Shown here: in pieces, positions 1-9,366 of the stretch
Layout of the letters: each line of letters starts with the position of its first letter
Numbering within the stretch: position 1 is the stretch's first letter
Assembly (NCBI RefSeq): GCF_042932805.1
Contig: NZ_CP170633.1
Location: 1,612,001-1,676,000, forward strand
Length of the DNA stretch: 64,000 nucleotides
Source of the DNA: Ascidiaceihabitans sp029251465
GTDB taxonomy: Bacteria; Pseudomonadota; Alphaproteobacteria; Rhodobacterales; Rhodobacteraceae
Direction: 5' to 3'
Notes under the pieces: model-generated
Database searches by the model: none
What the model was told of the DNA's origin: nothing
Seen by the model: the letters and a program-made list of their open reading frames with translations, nothing else
Position numbers and translations under genes: made by a program

Positions 1-552
1 GTGAATATTCACTTCTGGTTCAACAATCGGGACCAGACCCGCGGCAATCACAGTTTTGGCCAACTCAAACTGTTGCGCCACGATCTGTGCAATGCCGTCT
101 GCGTTTGCAGAATTCACCACCGAACGTTCCTTGGTGCCAAAGATACCGGCAATCTTAGCCGCCGCCAAAGTTGCTTCAATGCCAGGCATCGGTTTCATCA
201 ACTGAACCCCGTTTGCTTCGTCCTCAAGACCCTTGTCGATCTTCAGGAACGGCACAACACCACAGTCGTTCCACAAATAGTCTGGCACGGATTTGCCGCC
301 AATTTCTTCGCCCATTGTGCGTTCAAACAGAATCGCGCCGAGCACTTTTTTGTTGTTGAAATCAGGGGCCAGAATAATCCGTGCGCGCATTTTTTGAACT
401 TCGGCGAACATTTCGGTCTCGGACCCGTAAGCCGATGCATCAACGCCGTACAGCCCAAGCGCCTTTGGCGTCGACCCGCCGCTTTGATCCAATGCCGCGA
501 TGAAACCCGCACCCGTTTCGATTTGTTTCGCTTGATCCGACATGACAGACAT
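1..552 (-). CDS. Fructose-bisphosphate aldolase class I (3' part missing)
   Basis: Glycolytic/gluconeogenic aldolase that splits fructose 1,6-bisphosphate through a lysine Schiff base in the cytoplasm. The frame is open from position 552 to the window edge (184 codons). The N-terminal part reads IETGAGFIAALDQSGGSTPK, followed by ARIILAPDFNNKKVLGAILF, both characteristic of the short bacterial class I aldolases of about 295 residues. The Schiff-base lysine region lies beyond the edge, so it cannot be checked. Two starts are possible, the ATG at 552 and the one at 543 (MSDQAK); the second looks more like family N-termini. The P450 gene downstream of its promoter side is transcribed in the same direction but starts elsewhere, so I see no operon link. 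Family call is firm; the partial state is only a window effect. Confidence 0.9.
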   Translation of the reverse strand, partial: MSVMSDQAKQIETGAGFIAALDQSGGSTPKALGLYGVDASAYGSETEMFAEVQKMRARIILAPDFNNKKVLGAILFERTMGEEIGGKSVPDYLWNDCGVVPFLKIDKGLEDEANGVQLMKPMPGIEATLAAAKIAGIFGTKERSVVNSANADGIAQIVAQQFELAKTVIAAGLVPIVEPEVNIH

Positions 553-614
553 TCCCGTTTAATGATTCCGACGTTTGTGGTGGTGTAATTCAACACGCCG
601 CCAATTGGTATATG

Positions 615-1970
615 TTAGCGGCGGACAATCCGCAGTCTGATCCCGTCTTTTGAACGCACAGTCAGATGTGCCACCGGAACAGGCGCATCTTCGCCGTCCA
701 GCTCGACCCGAAGGTCACGTAACAGGCGCGACAAGATCAGCGGCCCTTCGACCATGGCAAACCCGGCCCCCGTGCAGACACGCGCGCCAGCAGAAAACGG
801 GATGAACGCATCGCGCTGACAGGTTTTGCCATTTTCCGTGGCCCAGCGGGTCGGATCAAACCCGTCCGGATTGTCCCACAGCCGTTCATGCCGGTGCAGG
901 TGCCATGGGCTAATCACAACCTGACTGCCGGTCGCGACATCACGGTCGCGAAAATGCTCGGGGCAGCTGGTTTCGCGCACCATCATCGGCACAGGCGGAT
1001 ACAAACGCAGTGTTTCGCGGAACACATCGCGCGAGATACGCAACTTGGATATCTGCCCAAAATCCGGACCGCTGAGCGCCTTGGCTTCCTCGGCGATTTT
1101 GTCCTGCCATTCCGGGTAACGCGCCATCAAGTACAGGGCCCACGCGAGAGCCGACGCGCTGGTTTCATGGCCTGCAAGGAAAAAGATAGCAACTTGATCG
1201 ACCATTTCTTCGGTGCTGAACTGATCGCCGGTAACAGGATCAGCAGTGGTCATGATCTTGGTTGCCAAATCGTCGGGGGCGGTGTCCGAGCGGATCGCGT
1301 CCATACGATCTTGGGTCAGTTGCGTAATCAGCGCGCGGATGCGTTTGGCGCTGGCTTTGGTGTCTTTGCGAAACAGACGCGGCATCCATTTGGGCAGCGG
1401 AATAAAGGCAGCCAGGTTCAGGATTGGCTGACTGCGCTGATAGGTTTTGAATTCGTCAAACACCTCGCGCGCGACGGCGTGTTCGATCGGGATCGAAAAC
1501 AGCGTGCGAAAGATCACGTCGGCGGCAGCGTGGCTGGTTTGCTCTTCGATCTCGACCACCAGCCCCGCTTGCGTCGCCAAACGCTCTGCCGCCGATTCCG
1601 CTGCGGCCCACATTGCCGGATAGGTTTCGCGCAGACGTCCGCCCTCAAACGCGGGATCAATGATGCGCCGCTGTTTCTTCCAAACCTCACCGTTGGTCAG
1701 GAACACCGAATTCCCCAGCAACGGACGTAAGCCTTCGCCGATACGGTCCGACTTTGGGAAATCATCGGGGCGATCCTTGAGCACGGTTTTCACCAACTCC
1801 GGTTGGTTCATCAGGTAGCTGCGGAAAAACGGTGTGCGGAATTCGGCCATCCAAGCCCGGTACAGGCGCGCGGGCTGGGCCGACAGGATGTCTTGACGAA
1901 ACAGGCGGACGTAGCGCCACAGCGACACTTTGGATGGGCGGCTGGAAGGCTTTGGCGGCAGATCCGTCAT
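615..1970 (-). CDS. Cytochrome P450, 451 aa
   Basis: Haem-thiolate monooxygenase. The I-helix oxygen-binding motif (FLAGHETSASA), the ExxR of the K-helix (FRETLRLYPPVP) and the haem loop FIPFSAGARVCTGAGFAMVE with the cysteine ligand at residue 399 are all present, and the length is normal. The N-terminal sequence and the K-helix resemble the eukaryote-like class E P450s (CYP4/CYP102 haem-domain type) more than the short soluble bacterial CYPs; no N-terminal membrane anchor is seen. Its start codon overlaps the last 4 bases of the upstream membrane hydrolase gene, so it is the last gene of a three-gene, translationally coupled operon (small membrane protein, hydrolase, P450). Substrate is unknown; a lipid or hydrophobic substrate would suit the neighbours, but this is inference. 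Confidence 0.92.
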   Translation of the reverse strand: MTDLPPKPSSRPSKVSLWRYVRLFRQDILSAQPARLYRAWMAEFRTPFFRSYLMNQPELVKTVLKDRPDDFPKSDRIGEGLRPLLGNSVFLTNGEVWKKQRRIIDPAFEGGRLRETYPAMWAAAESAAERLATQAGLVVEIEEQTSHAAADVIFRTLFSIPIEHAVAREVFDEFKTYQRSQPILNLAAFIPLPKWMPRLFRKDTKASAKRIRALITQLTQDRMDAIRSDTAPDDLATKIMTTADPVTGDQFSTEEMVDQVAIFFLAGHETSASALAWALYLMARYPEWQDKIAEEAKALSGPDFGQISKLRISRDVFRETLRLYPPVPMMVRETSCPEHFRDRDVATGSQVVISPWHLHRHERLWDNPDGFDPTRWATENGKTCQRDAFIPFSAGARVCTGAGFAMVEGPLILSRLLRDLRVELDGEDAPVPVAHLTVRSKDGIRLRIVRR

Positions 1971-3241
1971 GGCGCAATAGACCTGTATTTTGACACCGCG
2001 TGATCGATCCGCGATTTGGACGGTGCCCGCCCGCGATATTGATCGCCCAGTGTTTTTGGGCCCGCAGTGATTTGAAAGTAGTCGTAGTTTCCAGGTCGAT
2101 CAAAGGCGCACATGTATTGAAAATGCAGGCGGAAAAATTTCCAACGCAAGGATTTCCAACGCTCTGGGCTGAGGGTCTGGGTGAATGCGGCGGACAATAC
2201 CAACGGCCAGCGCTTGCCATCTGTGGCAACCCCAGACACGGACACCGGATCGCACAACGCAAAGGCGCAACCATCGCCCGGGGCTGTGACATCGACCCAT
2301 GTCAGGCGGTCTTGGGTGGATAGGAATTGTAAATCGGCGCGCAACCGATGTGCCTGTGGCAGGAACGAAACCATCGGCACCACCTGCCCCAACGACAGAA
2401 ACGACAGAGTTGGGCCAGCCTCGGGGGCTTCGCCCATGCGGATCAGGTCAGACAAGATCGACACGCCCAAATGCGCGCCTGAGGAATGGCCGACGACCAG
2501 AACTTCGTCCACATCCGAGTGCAGTGCGTTGGCGATGTCAGCCCGGAATTCGGCCATGCGTGCCTCTAGCTCGGGCGGGTTTGCGCCACGCGAGGCAGCC
2601 GAATACGCATAGTCGTGCATGAGATAGTAGACAAAAAACTTGGCGTCTTGTGCCTTGAACCAGCGCAAGGTTAGGTAAAATGCAGCAAGACCACCTAAGC
2701 ATGCCGCGATGATCGTTTCCTCAAACCATTTAGGCCAAAACATGACGGGGCCGTAAATCGCCTCTTCTAATAGTCGTGATGCTTTGCCAATCACCGTACC
2801 GACCACGTAGAATGCCAAACATGCCAGCAGCAGTTGCACCAGCAACATTCCGACGGGATAAAGCGCTGCGATCACCGGCCCTTTGCGTAGCCGCATCAGC
2901 CGCCACAGCGCGCCGGATGTGATGTACACCCACGCCGTTCGGATCAGTTGCCAGTAGGTCGCGGGAATGGAATTGGCCATACTATCGCGCACGATGTCGG
3001 ACCACACCAGCACCTCGACGTCGGCATGCACCTCGGTGTCATCGATCAGGCTATCGACCTGCCAGCCATAGTTGCCGCCGCCCTCTTTGGGGCGCAGTTT
3101 CAGATAGTATTGCGAAATTTCGGCCTGCGCTTTGCCCTCAGAGCGGTACAATTCGCGGTAGCGACGCGGATGAATCGGATCATAGCCCGGGATGTAAAAC
3201 ACCCGCCGCTTTTTCACCGCTTCATCAGCGTCATTTGTCAT
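1967..3241 (-). CDS. Membrane-associated alpha/beta-hydrolase-like protein, 424 aa
   Basis: Not a family I can name. An N-terminal beta-strand segment (RRVFYIPGYDP) of alpha/beta-hydrolase type is followed by two predicted membrane segments near residues 128-150 and 174-192, then a nucleophile elbow VLVVGHSSGAHLG with Ser253. An SxxGxxH-type arrangement with the final His is not obvious by eye. The fold suggests a lipase, esterase or related serine hydrolase anchored in the inner membrane. Its start overlaps the end of the 72-residue membrane protein gene by 4 bases and its end overlaps the P450 start, so all three are probably translated together. Function is inference from fold only. Confidence 0.75.
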   Translation of the reverse strand: MTNDADEAVKKRRVFYIPGYDPIHPRRYRELYRSEGKAQAEISQYYLKLRPKEGGGNYGWQVDSLIDDTEVHADVEVLVWSDIVRDSMANSIPATYWQLIRTAWVYITSGALWRLMRLRKGPVIAALYPVGMLLVQLLLACLAFYVVGTVIGKASRLLEEAIYGPVMFWPKWFEETIIAACLGGLAAFYLTLRWFKAQDAKFFVYYLMHDYAYSAASRGANPPELEARMAEFRADIANALHSDVDEVLVVGHSSGAHLGVSILSDLIRMGEAPEAGPTLSFLSLGQVVPMVSFLPQAHRLRADLQFLSTQDRLTWVDVTAPGDGCAFALCDPVSVSGVATDGKRWPLVLSAAFTQTLSPERWKSLRWKFFRLHFQYMCAFDRPGNYDYFQITAGPKTLGDQYRGRAPSKSRIDHAVSKYRSIAP

Positions 3242-3456
3242 GCAAAGGTTTCAGACAAATCGGTTTTGTCTTCTGCCGGGCCCATCGCCAGCAATGCCAC
3301 AATCGCAACAAGCGGACTGACGAGGACGCTGATCAAAACCCAACCAAGCCCGCTGCGGTTTCTGTTACGTGCCATTTTCAGCGGCACGAAAATACATAGC
3401 CAAATCAAAAAGGCAAAAATTGCCAGTGTAATTGCGATGATAAAAAATGTTTCCAT
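3238..3456 (-). CDS. Small two-helix membrane protein, 72 aa
   Basis: Hypothetical protein with two hydrophobic segments (about residues 4-27 and 38-58) separated by a short basic loop (KMARNRNRSG). A good ribosome binding site (AAGGAG, read on the minus strand) lies just upstream of the ATG at 3456. The stop overlaps the start of the membrane hydrolase, so it is the first gene of the operon that ends with the P450. The arrangement resembles small PLD-type or YqaE-like inner membrane proteins, but I cannot assign it to a family. Confidence 0.7.
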   Translation of the reverse strand: METFFIIAITLAIFAFLIWLCIFVPLKMARNRNRSGLGWVLISVLVSPLVAIVALLAMGPAEDKTDLSETFA

Positions 3457-3523
3457 GGGGTAGTTCTCCTTTTGTTAAGAGATCCCTAGCAACCATGTTT
3501 GACCAAAATATGGCGTAACGCAA

Positions 3524-4276
3524 CTACCCCAGTGCTGCCAGAAACGGAAAGGTTTCAAGCAACCAGAACGACATGCTGGACATCGCACCAAACAGCAGCG
3601 CCAGCCCCACCAAAATCAGCAAACCGCCCATAATGCGTTCGATCAGAACCATGTGGCGTTTGATGCGGTTCATCACCCCCATGGCGCGGCTGATAAAGAT
3701 CGCGGCCAACAAGAATGGCAGGCCCAAACCGATAGCGTAAATACCAAGCAACATAGTGCCGCGTGCGACGGACCCTTCTGATGCAGCAAGCGATAGGATC
3801 GCGCCCAGTTGCGGGCCGATGCACGGCGTCCAACCAAAGGCAAAGGCAAGGCCCAAAACGTAGGCCCCGAACGAAGACCCCCCCTGATCACCGGCATCCA
3901 TCCGCGCCTCGCGGTCCAGAAACGGAATGCGGAAAAGCCCAACAAAATGCAGGCCAAAGATGATGATCACGACACCGGAAATCTGGGCAAAAAGGATTTG
4001 ATTTTGCAGGAAAAACGCACCGAACGCCGAGGCCGCAAACCCGAGTAGGATGAACACCGTGCTCAGCCCCAGAACAAAGAACAAGGCAGCGACAATCGCT
4101 TTGCGTTGCGCGGATTTTTCATCGGTCATTTCGCTGACGCTAACCCCGCTCATGTACGCCAAATACGGCGGCACGATGGGCAGTACGCAAGGTGACAAAA
4201 AGCTAACGACACCTGCGAACAGGGCGATGGCCATGGCAGGGAGTAAGCCTGCGTCGATGATTTCAAATCCAAACAT
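3524..4276 (-). CDS. ccdA: Cytochrome c biogenesis protein CcdA
   Basis: Inner-membrane thiol-disulphide transporter that passes electrons from cytoplasmic thioredoxin to periplasmic apocytochrome c reduction partners. Both transport cysteines are in their expected contexts: FLSPCVLPIVPPYLAY in the first helix and FGWTPCIGPQLGA in the fourth. About six membrane segments and 250 residues fit the short CcdA type (DsbD transmembrane domain alone). It stands alone, divergent from the tusA-like gene with about 100 bases between starts. No thioredoxin-like partner is adjacent. Confidence 0.93.
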   Translation of the reverse strand: MFGFEIIDAGLLPAMAIALFAGVVSFLSPCVLPIVPPYLAYMSGVSVSEMTDEKSAQRKAIVAALFFVLGLSTVFILLGFAASAFGAFFLQNQILFAQISGVVIIIFGLHFVGLFRIPFLDREARMDAGDQGGSSFGAYVLGLAFAFGWTPCIGPQLGAILSLAASEGSVARGTMLLGIYAIGLGLPFLLAAIFISRAMGVMNRIKRHMVLIERIMGGLLILVGLALLFGAMSSMSFWLLETFPFLAALG

Positions 4277-4380
4277 AGGCCACTGCTATGCGAATTCGGT
4301 GGGCCCGTCACTAGGCTCGGCACAAACGCGCGGTCACAACCTTGTGGACAGGGTGAAACATTGGCCCTATCTGGAGCGAT

Positions 4381-4614
4381 ATGAGCAATGAAAAAACCCA
4401 TCTGGATGCGCGTGGCTTGCTGTGCCCCCTACCCGTATTGAAGGCACGCAAACGCTTGCAGGTTTTGGCAATTGGCGACGATTTGACGGTTGTTGCGGAT
4501 GATCCCGCCGCGATCATCGATGTGCCGCATTTCTGCGCCCAAAGCGGTCATCAGCTGGTGTCGACGGACACGAACGGTTCCGATCAGACCTATGTGATCC
4601 GCAAAACGCGCTAG
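4381..4614 (+). CDS. TusA/SirA-family sulfur carrier
   Basis: Small cytoplasmic sulfurtransferase. The family signature CPxP is seen as LLCPLPVLKARK with the persulfide cysteine at residue 15, followed by the usual two-strand, two-helix pattern ending QTYVIRKTR; 77 residues is typical. In this family the protein hands sulfur from a cysteine desulfurase to tRNA 2-thiouridine or molybdopterin pathways; which applies here cannot be read. Divergent from ccdA and convergent with rne, with a shared terminator hairpin after its stop. Confidence 0.9.
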   Translation: MSNEKTHLDARGLLCPLPVLKARKRLQVLAIGDDLTVVADDPAAIIDVPHFCAQSGHQLVSTDTNGSDQTYVIRKTR

Positions 4615-4635
4615 AGCCAGACTGCCTCGGAATTG

Positions 4636-4665
4636 AAAAAGGCGGACCGTTTGGCCCGCCTTTTT
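4636..4665. terminator. Bidirectional intrinsic terminator
   Basis: A 10-bp perfect stem (AAAAAGGCGG with CCGCCTTTTT) around a 10-base loop lies between the convergent tusA-like and rne genes. The A-tract and T-tract at the stem base let it end transcription from both sides. Confidence 0.85.
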
Positions 4666-4671
4666 GTCGTT

Positions 4672-7494
4672 TTACTTGCTGCCACCCAGTGACCACCAAC
4701 CGCGCCGCTTAGGCTTGGCTGGCTCTTCTGGTTTGGCGATTACAGGCTCTGGCGCAGGTGGCGCGGCAGGCTCTGGCGTTGGTGCGACAACCGGTTCCGG
4801 CACTGCGATCACTGCAGGTTCCGCGACTGGCTCGGGCGGCGCGGCTTGCTCGGCGGCAGGCTCAACCACTACGGCCGTCTTTGGCTTGGTGGTGCGCGTA
4901 CGCGTTGTCTTTGGTTTGGGTTCAGCTTTGGGTTTTGCGGCGGCCTTAGGCTTTGGTTCAGCCTTTGGTTTCGGCGCTGCTTTTGCCCGTGGCTTGCGCG
5001 TGGCCTTTGGCTTTTCTTCGGCTTTTGCGTCAACTTCGGCCTCAACCACAGGCGCGTCATCCGCCTTTGCATCGGTTGCGGCATTCGCATCCGCAACCGC
5101 AGCGGAGGCTGCTTTGGACGCCGCTGTCGATTTGGTTGAGCGCGTGCGTGTCACCTTCGGCTTTGGCTTTTCTTCGGCCGCGACTTCGGTTTCAGGCGTG
5201 GCATCAGCCGCGACATCGGCCTCAGCAACCGGCTCAGCAGGCGCGTCACCTTCGCTCTGAGTGTCACCCGCTTCAACGCCGTCTTGGCCCTCGGTGTAAG
5301 ACGATTTTTTCCGCCGACGCCGCCGACGACGACGTTTCGGTTTCGGCTCGCCGTCTTCACCAACGGGCACCTCGGTCGAGACAGCGGCACTGGATTGATC
5401 CGATGCTTGGTCTGCCGATTGATCCGCAGCGCGATCCGCGGCTTCTTGGGCGTCTGCTGCGGCGGCATCTGCTTCGTCGATCTTGTCCATGATGGACGTG
5501 TCAACCGACACCACGGGCGCAGTCACAGCCGAGATATTGCGCACGGCAGTTTTGAATTTCTCGATGCTGAAATCAGGGCTGATCAAGGATGGATCGCCTT
5601 CAATCCGCACGGCCATGCCGTAGCGTGCTTCGATTTGCGCGATGTGCTCGCGCTTTTGGTTCATCAAGAAGTTCGAGATGCCAATCGGGCAACGGACCAA
5701 AACTTCGCGCGAACGACGACGTGTACCTTCTTCTTCGATTTGGCGTAGGATCGACAGCGCAAGGTTGTCGTCCGAACGGATTAAACCGGTGCCGTGACAC
5801 GCAGGACAAGGCTGTGTTGTTGCCTCGATCATGCCAGGACGCAAACGTTGGCGCGACATTTCCATCAGACCAAAGCCCGAAATGCGACCCACTTGAATGC
5901 GGGCGCGATCCGTCTTCAGTTTGTCCTTCATCATCTTTTCGACAGAGGCGTTGTTCTTACGTTCGTCCATGTCGATAAAGTCGATGACGATCAGGCCAGC
6001 AAGGTCACGCAGACGCAATTGACGCGCGACTTCGGCCGCAGCTTCAAGGTTGGTCTTGGTTGCGGTTTGCTCGATTGATGCCTCTTTGGTCGCGCGACCA
6101 GAGTTGACGTCAATCGCCACCAGCGCTTCGGTCACGCCGATCACGATGTAACCGCCAGATGGCAATTGCACGGTCGGGTTAAACATACCGCCCAGATAGC
6201 TTTCGACCTGATAGCGCGCAAACAGCGGCAACGTGTCTTCATAGCGTTTCACGTTTTTGGCGTGCGACGGCATGATCATTTTCATGAAGTCTTTGGCAAT
6301 GCGGTAGCCGCGTTCACCTTCAACAAACACTTCGTCAATCTCGCGGTTGTACAAATCGCGGATCGAGCGTTTGATCAAATCGCCCTCTTCGTAGATTTTA
6401 GACGGCGCGATGGATTTCAACGTCAGCTCGCGGATTTGTTCCCACAGGCGTTGCAGATATTCATAGTCACGCTTGATCTCGGCTTTGGTGCGCTTGGCAC
6501 CGGCTGTACGCACGATCAGGCCAGCACCTTGTGGCACTTCGATTTCGTTGGCGATCTCTTTTAGTTTTTTGCGGTCCACAGCGTTGGTGATCTTGCGGGA
6601 AATGCCGCCGCCGCGGGCCGTGTTTGGCATCAAGACGCAGTAACGACCGGCCAAAGACAGATACGTGGTCAGGGCAGCGCCCTTGTTGCCGCGTTCCTCT
6701 TTGACGACCTGAACCAACAGGATCTGGCGTACTTTAACAACTTCTTGGATCTTGTAGCGACGAGGGCGTGGCTTGCGGGCCGGGCGAATGTCTTCGCTGT
6801 CGTCTTCGTCCGCTACAGATTCGATGCTGTCATCCTTAGAGGACGCTTTGGAGCCTTTGGACTCTTCTGCGTCGGCCTCGGATGCGTCATCTTCGGAAGC
6901 GTCGTCTGATGGTTCTTCTGTCGCTTCGACAGCGTCCTCAGACTCATCCGCGCTTGGCGTTTCGACTGGCGTGTCCGCAACCGTCACCATCGGTGATGCG
7001 GCTTCACCGACCTCCCCTGCCAGCGTGTCTTCGCCGTCAAGGTCGATGGTTTCCATGCCGCTGATTTCGCCCTCAACCTCGGTCGAGGCAACGGCATCAT
7101 CGGTTACAACATCCGACGCTTTGGTTTTGGAACGACTGCGCGAGCGCGACCGCGAGGTGCGCTTTGGCTTGTCTTCTTCGTCGTCACGGGCGCGCTGTGC
7201 TTCTGCATAGGCGCGCTCTTCTTCCATCAGGGCCTCACGGTCCGCGACGGGGATTTGGTAATAATCCGGGTGGATTTCGCTGAACGCGAGGAAACCATGA
7301 CGATTGCCGCCATAATCCACAAACGCCGCCTGCAGCGACGGTTCGACCCGTGTTACTTTTGCGAGATAGATGTTGCCGGCCAGTTGGCGGCGATTTTCGG
7401 ATTCAAAATCGAATTCCTCGACCTTGTTTCCGTCGACCACCACGACGCGGGTTTCTTCCGCGTGGGTGGCATCGATAAGCATTTTCTTAGGCAT
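4672..7494 (-). CDS. rne: Ribonuclease E (RNase E/G family), 940 aa
   Basis: Endoribonuclease that processes rRNA and tRNA and initiates mRNA decay as the core of the degradosome. I place the start at 7494 (MPKKMLIDATHAEET), the conserved family N-terminus; the frame stays open 64 codons further up but that part looks non-coding. The S1 domain starts with GNIYLAKVTRVEPSLQAAFV and is split by an acidic, Ser/Glu/Asp-rich insertion of about 200 residues. Catalytic Asp context IDVNSGRATKEASIEQTATK and GLIVIDFIDMD, and the zinc link CPACHGTG, are present. The C-terminal half is a low-complexity scaffold: an Arg-rich stretch (KPKRRRRRRRRKK), then repeated KPKAEPKPK blocks, ending RRGWWSLGG. The insertion and tail are typical of alphaproteobacterial RNase E. 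The gene has a long leader, which in other bacteria carries autoregulation. Confidence 0.96.
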   Translation of the reverse strand: MPKKMLIDATHAEETRVVVVDGNKVEEFDFESENRRQLAGNIYLAKVTRVEPSLQAAFVDYGGNRHGFLAFSEIHPDYYQIPVADREALMEEERAYAEAQRARDDEEDKPKRTSRSRSRSRSKTKASDVVTDDAVASTEVEGEISGMETIDLDGEDTLAGEVGEAASPMVTVADTPVETPSADESEDAVEATEEPSDDASEDDASEADAEESKGSKASSKDDSIESVADEDDSEDIRPARKPRPRRYKIQEVVKVRQILLVQVVKEERGNKGAALTTYLSLAGRYCVLMPNTARGGGISRKITNAVDRKKLKEIANEIEVPQGAGLIVRTAGAKRTKAEIKRDYEYLQRLWEQIRELTLKSIAPSKIYEEGDLIKRSIRDLYNREIDEVFVEGERGYRIAKDFMKMIMPSHAKNVKRYEDTLPLFARYQVESYLGGMFNPTVQLPSGGYIVIGVTEALVAIDVNSGRATKEASIEQTATKTNLEAAAEVARQLRLRDLAGLIVIDFIDMDERKNNASVEKMMKDKLKTDRARIQVGRISGFGLMEMSRQRLRPGMIEATTQPCPACHGTGLIRSDDNLALSILRQIEEEGTRRRSREVLVRCPIGISNFLMNQKREHIAQIEARYGMAVRIEGDPSLISPDFSIEKFKTAVRNISAVTAPVVSVDTSIMDKIDEADAAAADAQEAADRAADQSADQASDQSSAAVSTEVPVGEDGEPKPKRRRRRRRRKKSSYTEGQDGVEAGDTQSEGDAPAEPVAEADVAADATPETEVAAEEKPKPKVTRTRSTKSTAASKAASAAVADANAATDAKADDAPVVEAEVDAKAEEKPKATRKPRAKAAPKPKAEPKPKAAAKPKAEPKPKTTRTRTTKPKTAVVVEPAAEQAAPPEPVAEPAVIAVPEPVVAPTPEPAAPPAPEPVIAKPEEPAKPKRRGWWSLGGSK

Positions 7495-8019
7495 ATTGTC
7501 CGTTTGCACCGTGCAAGAAGGCGCCGCCCCGGAGGAGCAGTGGCTTTTGGAGGGTGACTTGTCAGGGCGAAGTGGGACGCGCGGCAGTACGGGGCCAAAA
7601 GACCCTCTGCTGTGATGCTCAATGCTATCGCGCGCGTCATCGCGTTTCTTCTCCGACACGCCCACCCATTCAGGCGGCGCATCCATTATATGCTGCGTGT
7701 CGCGATGTTTGCGATCCGTCAGCGTCTCTCAGCCACACACCTTGATGCGGGGCTCAATCGGTCTGCGTGATCTGGGTAGTCCTTGATGTTTCAAAGAACT
7801 GCCCGGTGTCCACCGCAGCGAAACTCATTTTAGAAGATGCGACGCGGTTTTGCGTCAGAACTCCTACCCTTTAGATAAAGTCTTTTGCGGGCCAAATACA
7901 ATGACAATCTGCCGCAAACCGGACAACTAACGACAATCAGCCGACAAAACGACGGCGCTGGACAATGAGACTGGCAAAAGCCTCAAAGTCAGCGCCGTGA
8001 TTTTCGTGTCAAACAGGGT
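7495..8019. other. Gene-free stretch upstream of rne
   Basis: About 525 bases between the rne start and the end of the dctD-like gene. I see no convincing coding frame. Both genes are read leftward, so this must hold the rne promoter and a long 5' leader. No clear Shine-Dalgarno lies directly before the rne ATG. The leader could be a site of RNase E self-regulation as known in enterobacteria; no specific structure was established here. Confidence 0.5.
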
Positions 8020-9354
8020 TTACAGGTAGTCAGATCGCTGCAAGCCGTATTTGGCCATTTTCTCGTTCAACGTGCGGCGTGGCAGGCACAGCTCTTCCAT
8101 CACACTCGCAATCGAGCCCTTGTGACGGCGCATCGTGTTGTCGATCAACATCCGCTCGAACGCTTCGACGTATTCCTTAAGCGGCTTGCCTTCGGTGGTC
8201 ATAACCGGCTGCATTTCCTCGTGATCCGACATCAACAGCGACGCGATGGTGCCAGAGCCACGACGGGCTTGCAGCACAGCGCGTTCTGCGACGTTGATCA
8301 GCTGACGCACGTTGCCGGGCCACGGGGCTTGCAGCAATTGCGCGGCCTCTTGCGCAGATACTTTGGGGGCATCACAGCCGTATTCGTCAGCAAATTGATC
8401 CCCCAGACGGGTGAACAAGGTCAGAATGTCTTCGCCCCGTTGACGCAGGGGTGGCACAGTGATGCGCAAGGCGGCCAAACGGTACAGCAGATCAGGGCGC
8501 AGCGCGTCTTCGCAGGTGCGCCCCGCTTCTTGCATGTTGCAAATGCCGACGATGCGGGTTTCTGCCGGCGTGCCTTGCTCGTTGATCACGCTCAACAAGC
8601 GCGCTTGCAGGCCCTCGCTGATTGCCTCAATGTCTTCAAGAACCAGCGTGCCGCCGCGGGCCTCTTCGATCGCAGGCAATTGCGCGTCCTCAGGCAACAT
8701 CGGGCCAAACAGACGCTTGCCGAGCGCCTCTTCTTCCAAAGCGGAACAGCTGACCAACACGAATTTCTTACCAGCGCGGCTGCCAACAGCATGCAACGCA
8801 TGCGCCACCAGTGTTTTACCAGTGCCGGTTTCGCCTTCGATCAGAACGTGGCCATCGGCCTGCCCCAAATCCAGAATGTCTTCGCGCAGGCGCTCCATCA
8901 CCGGTGACTGACCGATCAGCTTTTTCATCAACTGACCGCCGTCAGACAGTTCTTTGCGCAACAGCCGGTTGTCCATCACCAAACGCCGCGCGCCTGTGGC
9001 CTTTTTGGCCAACTCGGACATGCGATCAGGGTTAAACGGTTTTTCAAGGAAATCGAACGCACCAACGCGCATTGCTTCCACGGCCATTGGTACATCGCCG
9101 TGACCGGTGATCATGATCACCGGCAGCGCGCTGTCATTGCCCATCAGTTTTTTCAGAAACTGCATGCCGTCCATGCCGGGCATTTTGATGTCGGAAATGA
9201 CGATGCCGGGGTATTCTGGTCCAAGCACTTTCAGCGCGTCTTCGGCGCTGGCAAAGGTTTCCGTGTCGTAGCCGGACAAGGCCAGCCATTGGCTGATAGA
9301 TTGCCGCATATCCTGTTCGTCATCAACGATCGCGATTTTCATGGCTTTTGTCAT
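8020..9354 (-). CDS. dctD: DctD-type response regulator lacking GAFTGA
   Basis: Two-component response regulator with receiver, AAA+ and Fis-type DNA-binding domains, partner of the DctB-like kinase 12 bases upstream. Receiver: acidic pocket VDDEQD and phospho-acceptor Asp55 (VISDIKMPG). AAA+: Walker A GETGTGKT at 174-181; Walker B region GGTLVLEDI at 234-242, where the family usually has LFLDE; arginine-finger segment RPDLLYRLAALRITVPPLRQR. The sigma-54 contact loop GAFTGA, expected around residues 215-225, is absent: the segment reads KRLFGPMLPEDAQLPAIEEA. C-terminal helix-turn-helix reads IASVMEELCLPRRTLNEKM. Orthologues control C4-dicarboxylate uptake; no dct transporter lies in this window. 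Without GAFTGA it may not drive sigma-54 polymerase in the standard way. Confidence 0.88.
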   Translation of the reverse strand: MTKAMKIAIVDDEQDMRQSISQWLALSGYDTETFASAEDALKVLGPEYPGIVISDIKMPGMDGMQFLKKLMGNDSALPVIMITGHGDVPMAVEAMRVGAFDFLEKPFNPDRMSELAKKATGARRLVMDNRLLRKELSDGGQLMKKLIGQSPVMERLREDILDLGQADGHVLIEGETGTGKTLVAHALHAVGSRAGKKFVLVSCSALEEEALGKRLFGPMLPEDAQLPAIEEARGGTLVLEDIEAISEGLQARLLSVINEQGTPAETRIVGICNMQEAGRTCEDALRPDLLYRLAALRITVPPLRQRGEDILTLFTRLGDQFADEYGCDAPKVSAQEAAQLLQAPWPGNVRQLINVAERAVLQARRGSGTIASLLMSDHEEMQPVMTTEGKPLKEYVEAFERMLIDNTMRRHKGSIASVMEELCLPRRTLNEKMAKYGLQRSDYL

Positions 9355-9366
9355 GCTCTTACTACC

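Noticed and set aside
4664..5260. Plus-strand frame of 198 codons rich in Ala, Gly and Ser across the rne 3' region
   Set aside because: It lies antisense to the repetitive Lys/Pro/Ala scaffold of RNase E, which gives long open frames on the other strand; no independent translation signal.
7495..7686. 64-codon N-terminal extension of RNase E
   Set aside because: The family N-terminus MPKKMLIDATHA begins at 7494; the extra part has no conserved features and lies in the leader.
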